Of a stretch of 5,874 nucleotides of DNA, positions 1 through 5,874 are shown piece by piece. Under the pieces are notes generated by a model. That model was not told where the DNA came from and did no database searches. It saw only the letters and a list, made by a program, of their open reading frames with translations. The stretch is from an uncultured Lachnospiraceae bacterium (lineage in GTDB: Bacteria > Bacillota > Clostridia > Lachnospirales > Lachnospiraceae), in contig CACZPG010000202.1 of NCBI GenBank assembly GCA_902782965.1, positions 1 to 5,874 on the forward strand, in the 5' to 3' direction. Numbering within the stretch: the first letter of the stretch is position 1; each line of letters begins with the position of its first letter. Made by a program: the position numbers and the translations under genes.

Positions 1-211
1 CAACTATCGTCCACAGTTCTATTTCAGAACAACAGACGTTACTGGTGTCTGCAATCTTCCTGCAGGTACAGAGATGTGCATGCCTGGAGATAACGTAGAG
101 ATGACAATCGAGCTTATCCATCCAGTTGCTATGGAGCAGGGACTTAGATTCGCTATCCGTGAGGGTGGTAGAACAGTTGGTTCAGGTTCTGTTGTATCAA
201 TCATCGAGTAA
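1..211 (+). CDS. tuf: Elongation factor Tu, C-terminal part (5' end outside window)
   Basis: EF-Tu is the GTPase that carries aminoacyl-tRNA to the ribosomal A site in the cytoplasm. Base 1 is the last base of a split codon; reading from base 2 gives 69 sense codons and a TAA at 209-211. The peptide begins NYRPQFYFRTTDVTG and contains PGDNVEMTIELIHPVAMEQG and RFAIREGGRTVGSG, which are hallmark stretches of EF-Tu domain 3, the second beta-barrel that contacts tRNA and EF-Ts. The end (SVVSIIE) resembles clostridial EF-Tu. Codon choice differs from the downstream genes, with many ATC, TTC and GGT codons, as expected for a very highly expressed gene. Roughly the last sixth of the usual ~395-residue protein is present. 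It is closed off from the next gene by the terminator at 243-268. I am very sure of this call. Confidence 0.97.
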   Translation, partial: NYRPQFYFRTTDVTGVCNLPAGTEMCMPGDNVEMTIELIHPVAMEQGLRFAIREGGRTVGSGSVVSIIE

Positions 212-242
212 TTTATTACTTAGATAAATATATTGATAGTTG

Positions 243-268
243 CCCGGAGCAGAAATGCTCCGGGTTTT
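243..268 (+). terminator. Rho-independent terminator of tuf
   Basis: CCCGGAGC (243-250) pairs perfectly with GCTCCGGG (257-264). An additional A-T pair (251/256) closes a GAAA tetraloop at 252-255, so the stem is 9 bp and GC-rich. A T-tract follows (265-268), interrupted by GG and then four more T (271-274). It lies 31 bases after the tuf stop codon, the expected place for an intrinsic terminator. The interrupted T-tract might allow some read-through; this is inference. Confidence 0.93.
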
Positions 269-311
269 GGTTTTATGGTTCTCTTTTGGTTATATACGTA
301 TTTCTTTTGGG

Positions 312-340
312 TTGTGATTTATCCCGAAAACCCTTATAAT
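312..340 (+). promoter_or_regulatory. Sigma-A-type promoter for the second-messenger gene cluster
   Basis: A perfect TATAAT -10 box lies at 335-340, with TTGTGA (4 of 6 matches to TTGACA) at 312-317 and a 17-bp spacer between them. The expected start of transcription is near 347, giving a leader of only about 26 bases before the ATG at 373, too short for a riboswitch. The surrounding DNA is very AT-rich (TAATAATAAT at 341-350). The site sits between the tuf terminator and the first gene of the cluster, where a promoter is needed. No experimental support is available. Confidence 0.72.
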
Positions 341-372
341 TAATAATAATGTTTGGGAAGAGGGGTTAATAA

Positions 373-2649
373 ATGCGAGAGCTTTTTTCAGCATTCCTTA
401 TAGGAATGACGATAGCGCTTATTCTTTGTATAGTTCTTGCCAAAAGGTCCCGCAAGTCTATCAGTGGTGCGGTGGCATTTCTTCTTAGCGCGATTATTCC
501 ACCTATCGTAGGAAACACAATAATTGTAGCTTCAGGGAATGAGATTGTAGCTACTATTGGCTGTTATATTTATTACATGGGTATGGATCTGTTTATGTAT
601 GCAATGCTTAGATTTGCCTTTAAGTATTGCTCTATTTCCTGGAGTAATAAGAGTAATAAATATATCAGAGGTTTTGTACATTCCATTCTGATCATAGATA
701 TAATTCAGTTTCTGCTGAATCCTTTCTTCGGACATGCTTTTGAGACCGAGAAGATCATTGTAGACGATTTCCCATATTACAGTATGATTCCGCACCTTGG
801 TCAGACCTATCATAGGATAGTCTGCTATGGTATTTTTCTTGCGGTAATTATTATTTATATAGTAATGCTTGTTCGTACACCGCGAATATATTCTGAGAAG
901 TATTCTATTATTCTTCTCAGTCTGGTTGTTGGTGGTTTGTGGCAGACTGCATATATATTTTCCAGAACTCCTGTTGACAGATCGATGATTGGATTTGCTA
1001 TATTTGGATTCCTGGTTTTCTATTTCTCTATTTATTACAGACCTATGCGTCTTCTGGACCGAATGCTGGCAGGAATAGCTTCGGATATGCCGGAGTCCCT
1101 ATACTTCTTTGATCTGTCCGGTAGATGTATCTGGGTGAATGAACCCGGAAAGAATCTTATAGATATTAACAGTAAACAGTTTGATAAAGTATCTGAGAAA
1201 CTAAATGATCTGTTTGGAGATATTGATACTGAGCAGCCGGAATGGAGTCTGAAGAAGGTTCTTGGCTCCGGTAATAATGTCAGATTCTACTCAATAGATA
1301 AGAGAAATGTTGAGAATGATAATTCCCGTGTTGTAGGTTCACTTATCAGTGTTCGTGATAATACAGAAGAACAGAAGAATCTTCAGATGGAACTGTTTAA
1401 TGCTAATCATGATACATTAACAGGTCTTTATACCAAGGAATATCTTTATAAGAGCTTTGAGAGGAAGATTAACAGGAATCTTGATATTGCATTCCTGGCG
1501 GGATATGTTGATGTAAAGAATTTCAAGATAGTAAATGATATATTTGGAAATGACTTTGGTGATTATGCTATTAAATGCATAGCTGATCTTGTTAGCAGTT
1601 TTGTACCTAAAGAAGGTATTTGTGGAAGACTAGCGGGTGATACCTTCGGCTTTGTTATGCCGGTCAATAAATTTGATAAGGACAGTGTAAATAAGAAATT
1701 GTCTGATTTTGTGGTTAGTAACGGCAAGGTCGAGCACCGTATAATGATCAATATAGGAATATATGAGGTTAACGAGAAGGGCCTGGATGTTTCTGTAATA
1801 TTTGACAGAGCTCATCTGGCACTTTCTATGGCAGGAAATGAATTCCAGTCCGGTATAGTTTATTATGATGACAAGATGCGTGAAATGATGCTTTGGGAAC
1901 AGATGATTTCTACACAGCTGCCTAAGGCATTGGAAGAAAAGCGGATAGTACCTTATCTTCAGCCGCTTGTAGATACTTCCGGGAAGATTGTTGGTGCTGA
2001 GGCATTGGTCAGATGGATGCATCCGGAACATGGATATCTTTCACCCGGACGTTTCATTCCTGTATTTGAGAAGAACGGAATGATAGTGGATGTTGACAGA
2101 TACATGTGGCGCTGTGCCTGTGAGATTATTTCCCAATGGAAGGATATTAACAAAGATATATTTATCTCGATTAATATTTCGCCTAAGGATTTCTACTTCA
2201 TGAATGTTCCGGAGGAATTAAATAAGCTTGTCAAAGAGTTTCAGATAGACATTAAGAGACTGCGTCTTGAAATAACTGAGACTGTCATGATGACAGATGC
2301 TGACAGCAGGATGCAGATTCTTAATAAACTGAGAGAAGATGGATTTATTGTTGAAATGGACGATTTCGGAAGCGGATATTCTTCACTGAATCTGCTGAAG
2401 GACATGCCTGTGGACCTTCTTAAGATTGATATGATGTTCCTGAAGGCTTCCGAAAACGATATTAAAGCTCAGAAGATAGTACAGAATATTATTCACCTTA
2501 CCACAGATCTGGGAATAGAATCACTTACAGAAGGTGTCGAAACAGAGACCCAGTATCAGATGCTTTCTGAAATGGGATGCAAACTGTTTCAGGGGTATTA
2601 TTTTTCAAAGCCAATTCCTGTTGATGAATTTGAAAGGAGTTACTTATGA
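373..2649 (+). CDS. 7TM receptor-PAS-GGDEF(degenerate)-EAL protein, probable c-di-GMP phosphodiesterase
   Basis: Probable membrane phosphodiesterase that hydrolyses c-di-GMP to pGpG. The 758-residue protein has seven predicted transmembrane helices (about 4-23, 33-53, 60-83, 99-119, 148-167, 177-196, 204-222). KRSRK after helix 1 suggests N-terminus out and the enzyme part inside. The layout resembles 7TM sensor regions of some histidine kinases; the ligand is unknown. A PAS-like region (about 235-335) follows. The GGDEF domain starts at DTLTGL (347-352), but its signature is AGDTF (421-425), so cyclase activity is unlikely; VDVKNF and IVND, which help bind metal and GTP, remain. The EAL domain appears complete: Q530, EALVRW (E543), N601, E633 of LEITET, D663-D664 of DDFGSGYSS, K684 of LLKID, E720 and E723 of EGVET, and Q740. 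The ATG at 373 is chosen because a purine-rich ribosome site (AAGAGGGG, 358-365) lies 7 bases upstream. Overlaps the next gene by 4 bp. Domain calls are firm; in vivo activity is inferred. Confidence 0.93.
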   Translation: MRELFSAFLIGMTIALILCIVLAKRSRKSISGAVAFLLSAIIPPIVGNTIIVASGNEIVATIGCYIYYMGMDLFMYAMLRFAFKYCSISWSNKSNKYIRGFVHSILIIDIIQFLLNPFFGHAFETEKIIVDDFPYYSMIPHLGQTYHRIVCYGIFLAVIIIYIVMLVRTPRIYSEKYSIILLSLVVGGLWQTAYIFSRTPVDRSMIGFAIFGFLVFYFSIYYRPMRLLDRMLAGIASDMPESLYFFDLSGRCIWVNEPGKNLIDINSKQFDKVSEKLNDLFGDIDTEQPEWSLKKVLGSGNNVRFYSIDKRNVENDNSRVVGSLISVRDNTEEQKNLQMELFNANHDTLTGLYTKEYLYKSFERKINRNLDIAFLAGYVDVKNFKIVNDIFGNDFGDYAIKCIADLVSSFVPKEGICGRLAGDTFGFVMPVNKFDKDSVNKKLSDFVVSNGKVEHRIMINIGIYEVNEKGLDVSVIFDRAHLALSMAGNEFQSGIVYYDDKMREMMLWEQMISTQLPKALEEKRIVPYLQPLVDTSGKIVGAEALVRWMHPEHGYLSPGRFIPVFEKNGMIVDVDRYMWRCACEIISQWKDINKDIFISINISPKDFYFMNVPEELNKLVKEFQIDIKRLRLEITETVMMTDADSRMQILNKLREDGFIVEMDDFGSGYSSLNLLKDMPVDLLKIDMMFLKASENDIKAQKIVQNIIHLTTDLGIESLTEGVETETQYQMLSEMGCKLFQGYYFSKPIPVDEFERSYL
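2633..2639 (+). promoter_or_regulatory. Ribosome binding site inside the end of the phosphodiesterase gene
   Basis: AAAGGAG lies 6 bases before the ATG at 2646 and inside the last codons of the upstream gene. Together with the ATGA overlap (ATG 2646-2648, TGA 2647-2649) it fixes the start of the FIST-GGDEF gene and suggests translational coupling of the two genes. Confidence 0.85.
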
Positions 2650-4427
2650 AACAGTTTCAGTTTGATTACAAAAATGAAGAGAATTTATTCAGAACACTTA
2701 AAAGAATCAGACAATGGTGTGAATCTACTATTGTTTCAGGTGTTGTGTTTCAAATATACACAGAGACTCTGAATAAATCTAAGATCAAGAGCATTTGCAG
2801 TATGATAGAGAGTGAAATACCGGATTCTCTCTATATGGGCGCATCCACAAACGGAAATATTATAATGGGGGATAAGAGTAAGGATAGTATCAGTATTATT
2901 TGTACTGTATATGAATATCCATCTACTCATATCAAGCTTTTCCAGTTTCCGCTCAGTGAAGAGACAGCACAATCTGTAACAGATAGTCTCATCAAATATA
3001 TCAGGGAAAACCCGTGGGTTAAATCCATAAAAACATTCACCACAATGCGAGGTATGTCTATGACGGATTATTGCAATTACCTTGCAGAACTTCCGAGAAA
3101 TATAGCTTTCTGTGGTGGTGGTGCTTTCTCGGAAGATATGAATGAGAATGATGCCTTTGTATTCTCTTCAGAAGGAACTATTTCAGATCATGCTACAGTT
3201 TTTCTTCTTACAGGCGGAGAGGATTATCATGTGATGACAGCTCATGTAACCGGCTGGAAACCTCTGGGAAGACATCTTGCGGTTACAAAGGCTAAGGGGC
3301 CTGTTCTGTATGAGCTTGATGGTAAGCCTGCTTATGAAACTTACTACAGATATCTGAATATTAAGAATGATGAGAATTTCTTCACGAATACTCTTGAGTT
3401 TCCTTTCATTTATGAACTTAATGGAATGGATATATTAAGAGCACCAATAGCAAGTAATCCGGATGGATCTATCACCATGACTGCCGATATTGCTGAGAAT
3501 GTTCAGGCAAGGATTTCGTATGGTGACCCATGGACAATTCTGGAAAGCGTATATAATACTGCTATAAGCTTTCAGGATTTTATTCCTCAGACCTTTACGG
3601 TATTTTCATGCGCTGCAAGACGTACCTTCTGGGGAGATGATGAGGTTGGAAATGAGACAAAACCTTTCCAGTCCATTGCTCCTACCTCAGGTTTCTATAC
3701 TTCCGGTGAGTTCCTAAGACAGGGACGATATGTGAACCAGCATAATGTAACTCTTGTAGTTGAAGCAGAGAGAGAAGGGGATATAGAAGGTAAGGAAATT
3801 CCTCAGGTTGATATGGATACCGAAGAGTTTTCGGGAAAGGTTTCAATGATAAACCGGTTAGCTACATTTATCCAGGCTTCCACAGAGGAACTTGAAGAAG
3901 CTAACAGACAGCTGGGAAAAGCGGCTATAACAGATGGACTTACCAGGTTATTTAACCGTACAGAGATTCAGAGACGTATTTCTGATATTTCCGGTAAGAA
4001 CGAGGGAATGGGAGCTCTTGGAAGAGTAAGAGCGGGTTCGTCTCTTATAATGATAGATATAGATAATTTCAAACATGTTAATGACACCTATGGACATAAT
4101 GAAGGGGATATAGTGCTTCAGAAATTGTCGGATATGCTCAAAAGAGTGATTGCTGATATGGCTCCGGGCAGCTCCATAGGTCGTTGGGGTGGAGAAGAGT
4201 TTATGATTCTCCTTCCGGGATGCGATATTGAGAAGGCTGAAAATGTTGCTGAGGCCTTTAGGATTAATTTCGCAACTATTGAATTTCCTAATGCACCGTC
4301 TCAGACTATCAGTCTTGGAGTTACGGAAATGATAGTGGGCGAGCTGGCAGATATTTCCTGCATGAGAGCGGATGATGCTTTATATGAAGCCAAGAAGACA
4401 GGAAAGAATAAATCGGTTATCCATTAA
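2646..4427 (+). CDS. FIST sensor domain-GGDEF protein, probable diguanylate cyclase
   Basis: Probable soluble enzyme that joins two GTP into c-di-GMP under control of a FIST sensor. The 593-residue protein shows no signal peptide or membrane helix. Residues about 28-220 match FIST_N (GASTNG at 65-70, FCGGGAF at 155-161). Residues about 225-365 match FIST_C (SCAARR at 321-326, GFYTSGEF at 349-356). FIST domains are described as small-ligand sensors, proposed to bind amino acids or similar; the ligand here is unknown. A helical, probably coiled-coil linker (about 385-428, with STEELEEANRQL) leads to the GGDEF domain, beginning TDGLTRLFNR (429-438). It keeps D471 and D473 (MIDIDNF), N479-D480 and an intact GGEEF at 515-519, so it should be active. 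No RxxD inhibitory site lies at the usual place before GGEEF (APGS there), so product inhibition through that site is not expected. It overlaps the antagonistic EAL gene by 4 bp, and the alarmone synthetase follows after 29 bases. Confidence 0.93.
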   Translation: MKQFQFDYKNEENLFRTLKRIRQWCESTIVSGVVFQIYTETLNKSKIKSICSMIESEIPDSLYMGASTNGNIIMGDKSKDSISIICTVYEYPSTHIKLFQFPLSEETAQSVTDSLIKYIRENPWVKSIKTFTTMRGMSMTDYCNYLAELPRNIAFCGGGAFSEDMNENDAFVFSSEGTISDHATVFLLTGGEDYHVMTAHVTGWKPLGRHLAVTKAKGPVLYELDGKPAYETYYRYLNIKNDENFFTNTLEFPFIYELNGMDILRAPIASNPDGSITMTADIAENVQARISYGDPWTILESVYNTAISFQDFIPQTFTVFSCAARRTFWGDDEVGNETKPFQSIAPTSGFYTSGEFLRQGRYVNQHNVTLVVEAEREGDIEGKEIPQVDMDTEEFSGKVSMINRLATFIQASTEELEEANRQLGKAAITDGLTRLFNRTEIQRRISDISGKNEGMGALGRVRAGSSLIMIDIDNFKHVNDTYGHNEGDIVLQKLSDMLKRVIADMAPGSSIGRWGGEEFMILLPGCDIEKAENVAEAFRINFATIEFPNAPSQTISLGVTEMIVGELADISCMRADDALYEAKKTGKNKSVIH

Positions 4428-4444
4428 TTATTTATGAGAGTAAT

Positions 4445-4452
4445 AGGAAGAG
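4445..4452 (+). promoter_or_regulatory. Ribosome binding site of the alarmone synthetase gene
   Basis: AGGAAGAG ends 4 bases before the ATG at 4457, and its AGGA core (4445-4448) lies 8 bases away. This supports ATG 4457 as the start. No convincing promoter or terminator is seen in the 29-base gap after the FIST-GGDEF gene, which suggests that the two genes are co-transcribed. Confidence 0.75.
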
Positions 4453-4456
4453 AATA

Positions 4457-5062
4457 ATGTCAAGTATATATGGTAAATACGAAGCTACACTTGAAATCGT
4501 AAGAAGTGAGATAGAATCCAGACTGATAAAGTATCAGAATGATATCTATGAGAAAACAAATGATAAAGGCTACGAGTATTTATCCATCAGAATTAAGTCA
4601 GATGACAGCATGAGGGATAAATGCAGGCGAAAGAATGTGCCGGAAACGGCTGAGTCAGCCCTCAGCACACTTAAAGATGCAATCGGCATAAGAATAGTGT
4701 GTTCGTTTGTTGAGGATGTTTTTTCGGTGGTAGAATATATAAGAGGTTTTGAAGATTGTGAGATAATCGAAGAGAAGGATTATATCAGACATGCAAAACC
4801 TAATGGCTACAGGAGTTATCATATTATTCTTGCAGTTAGGACTCCGTATGAAGATGTTCATGGCAATAACCCCGGTACCTATTATGTAGAGATGCAGATA
4901 AGAACTATAGCAATGGATACCTGGGCTGCTCTTGAACATAAGATGAAATATAAGAAGGATATTCCTAATCAGGAGCTGCTTGTATCCGAGCTTAAGAGAG
5001 TGGCAGATGAGCTTGCCTCCTGTGACCTTTCCATGCAGACTATCAGAGATATGATTGGTTAG
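4457..5062 (+). CDS. Small alarmone synthetase, RelA/SpoT-type GTP pyrophosphokinase
   Basis: Predicted to transfer pyrophosphate from ATP to the 3' hydroxyl of GDP or GTP, making (p)ppGpp, in the cytoplasm. The 201-residue protein is a lone RelA/SpoT synthetase domain, close to the length of RelQ/RelP-type synthetases; it has no HD hydrolase, TGS or ACT domain. Visible motifs are RIKSDDSM (45-52), DAIGIRIVCSF (74-84, metal-binding Asp D74), KDYIRHAKPNGYRSYH (107-122, nucleotide-binding loop with Y118), and VEMQIRTIAMDTWAALEH (144-161, presumed catalytic E145). All key residues look intact. A C-terminal helical tail (about 170-201) matches the region used for oligomerisation in RelQ. The start has a good ribosome site 29 bases downstream of the FIST-GGDEF gene. 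I cannot tell RelQ from RelP or from a separate clostridial subgroup, so no symbol is given. A toxic synthetase is an alternative, but no partner antitoxin gene is visible. Degradation of the product would need a hydrolase elsewhere, such as Rel. Confidence 0.95.
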   Translation: MSSIYGKYEATLEIVRSEIESRLIKYQNDIYEKTNDKGYEYLSIRIKSDDSMRDKCRRKNVPETAESALSTLKDAIGIRIVCSFVEDVFSVVEYIRGFEDCEIIEEKDYIRHAKPNGYRSYHIILAVRTPYEDVHGNNPGTYYVEMQIRTIAMDTWAALEHKMKYKKDIPNQELLVSELKRVADELASCDLSMQTIRDMIG

Positions 5063-5069
5063 AGAAGGA

Positions 5070-5083
5070 CTTAAATATTTAAG
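5070..5083. repeat. Perfect 14-bp palindrome upstream of ABC exporter gene
   Basis: CTTAAATATTTAAG is a perfect inverted repeat with no spacer, 8 bases after the alarmone synthetase stop and 33 bases before the ABC exporter ATG. It has the size and symmetry of an operator for a dimeric regulator. It is not followed by a T-tract and is too AT-rich to act as a terminator. In such AT-rich DNA a chance palindrome is possible, and no regulator gene is in view. Confidence 0.4.
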
Positions 5084-5116
5084 ATATAAAACAGAGTAAC
5101 GATATTAAACATTATT

Positions 5117-5874
5117 ATGAAAAGATTTCTAAGATACTTAAAACCTTATACCCTGAGATGTATACTTGCCCCGTTATTTAAGATGCTGGAAGCTACATTT
5201 GAGCTGCTTACCCCTCTGGTAATTGCCCATCTTGTTGATGTGGGTATTGAAGAATCGAACAGACACAGTATTATCCTGTCGGCTGTTCTTCTTTTTGTGC
5301 TTGCAGCTATAGGAATGGCAGCAGCAATTACCGCACAGTATTTCTCAGCCAGAGTTGCAATGGATTTCGGACGGGAAGTAAGAGGTGCATTATTCAGACA
5401 TATTGAAGAACTATCCTACAGTAATATTGATACCTTGGGAACGTCGACTCTTATCACCAGGATGACCAGTGATGTGAATCAGATGCAGACAGGAGTTAAT
5501 ATGATCCTCAGGTTGCTGCTCAGGTCGCCCTTTATTGTTTTCGGAGCTACTATTATGGCATTCAGGGTTAATTCCCAGGTTGCTGTATATTTTATTTATG
5601 TTCTTGTGGCTTTGTTTATTGTTGTAGGAGCAATAGTTCTGGTTTCAATCCCGTTAGTCAGGAAGACTCAGGAGAGACTTGACAGTGTAACTCTTCATAC
5701 AAGGGAAAATATTGTCGGAGTCAGAGTTATACGCGCATTTAACAGAACAGATGAAGAGGCCGGGGAATTCCGCCTCTCTGCAAAGCTTCTTATGAAAATG
5801 CAGCTTCTGGTAGGACGGGTTTCATCCTTCCTTAATCCGGTTACTCTGATCATTGTTAATACCGGTATAGCCTG
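5117..5874 (+). CDS. ABC exporter half-transporter, membrane domain (3' end outside window)
   Basis: N-terminal 252 codons of a type-I ABC exporter subunit, open to the right edge without a stop. The start MKRFLRYLKPY is typical of such proteins. Hydrophobic segments lie at about 16-40, 51-76, 127-147 and 153-177, with a further one beginning near 235. Between them are the exporter coupling regions: one with REVRGALFRHIEELSYSNID and TRMTSDVNQMQ (about 86-124) and one with ENIVGVRVIRAF (197-208). Family members usually have six helices followed by an ATPase of 570-620 residues in total, so the nucleotide-binding half should lie beyond the window; it cannot be seen here. Many clostridial homologues work as heterodimers encoded by adjacent genes. 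The substrate is unknown. ATG 5117 is the only standard start in frame after a TAA at 5087-5089, yet no good ribosome site precedes it. The 54-base gap from the alarmone synthetase holds a 14-bp palindrome, so separate regulation is possible. Confidence 0.92.
   Translation, partial: MKRFLRYLKPYTLRCILAPLFKMLEATFELLTPLVIAHLVDVGIEESNRHSIILSAVLLFVLAAIGMAAAITAQYFSARVAMDFGREVRGALFRHIEELSYSNIDTLGTSTLITRMTSDVNQMQTGVNMILRLLLRSPFIVFGATIMAFRVNSQVAVYFIYVLVALFIVVGAIVLVSIPLVRKTQERLDSVTLHTRENIVGVRVIRAFNRTDEEAGEFRLSAKLLMKMQLLVGRVSSFLNPVTLIIVNTGIA

Noticed and set aside
329..367. Hairpin between AACCC (329-333) and GGGTT (363-367) near the first ribosome site.
   Set aside because: Only 5 bp with a 29-base loop, and its left arm lies upstream of the predicted transcription start.
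341..372. Possible c-di-GMP riboswitch in the leader of the phosphodiesterase gene, expected in clostridia.
   Set aside because: The leader from the predicted start is only about 26 bases and has no GEMM-like hairpins, so there is no room for an aptamer.
532..813. 93-codon - strand frame inside the 7TM region.
   Set aside because: It lies opposite the well-supported membrane helices; no ribosome site or family resemblance.
1630..2031. 133-codon open frame on the - strand inside the phosphodiesterase gene.
   Set aside because: It lies wholly opposite a gene with clear GGDEF/EAL motifs, has no recognisable domain, and its composition fits an antisense shadow.
4428..4456. Separate promoter or terminator between the FIST-GGDEF gene and the alarmone synthetase gene.
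   Set aside because: No paired -35/-10 boxes and no GC-rich hairpin with T-tract could be found in this short gap.
4434..4457. Seven-codon reading frame (MRVIGRE) whose TAA overlaps the alarmone synthetase ATG, resembling a leader peptide.
   Set aside because: No ribosome site precedes it, it lies in a 29-base gap with no attenuator-like hairpin, and such short frames are common by chance.

Overview
The window looks like chromosomal DNA from an AT-rich Firmicute, most likely Lachnospiraceae of the Butyrivibrio/Pseudobutyrivibrio kind. The evidence is the sequence of the EF-Tu tail at the left edge, purine-rich Shine-Dalgarno sites, an unusual wealth of c-di-GMP turnover domains, and a clostridial-type small alarmone synthetase. 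The family assignment is an inference from remembered protein signatures, not from a search. All recognised genes lie on the + strand.

Layout: (1) Positions 1-211 hold the last 69 codons of tuf (EF-Tu). (2) A GAAA-capped intrinsic terminator at 243-268 ends that transcript. (3) A sigma-A-type promoter at about 312-340 starts a new unit. (4) 373-2649 encodes a membrane protein: seven transmembrane helices, a PAS-like region, a degenerate GGDEF domain (AGDTF) and an intact EAL domain, so probably a c-di-GMP phosphodiesterase. (5) 2646-4427 overlaps it by 4 bp (ATGA). It encodes a soluble FIST-sensor protein with an intact GGDEF domain (GGEEF), probably a diguanylate cyclase. (6) 4457-5062 encodes a 201-residue RelA/SpoT-type small alarmone synthetase ((p)ppGpp synthetase). 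(7) From 5117 to the right edge runs the 5' part of an ABC exporter half-transporter, preceded by a perfect 14-bp AT-rich palindrome.

How they may work together: the first three complete genes form a compact cluster in which a c-di-GMP degrading enzyme, a c-di-GMP making enzyme and a (p)ppGpp making enzyme could be transcribed together, each apparently controlled by a different input (membrane receptor, cytosolic FIST ligand sensor, GTP/ATP availability). No terminator is visible between 373 and the right edge, so the ABC exporter may be read by the same transcript. The linked placement of both nucleotide second-messenger systems, which both draw on GTP, is the most interesting point here. 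Each protein family is known; the novelty, if any, lies in the combination and in the unidentified ligands.

I saw no RNA genes, CRISPR arrays, insertion sequences or phage genes. No gene-free stretch exceeds 300 bases.
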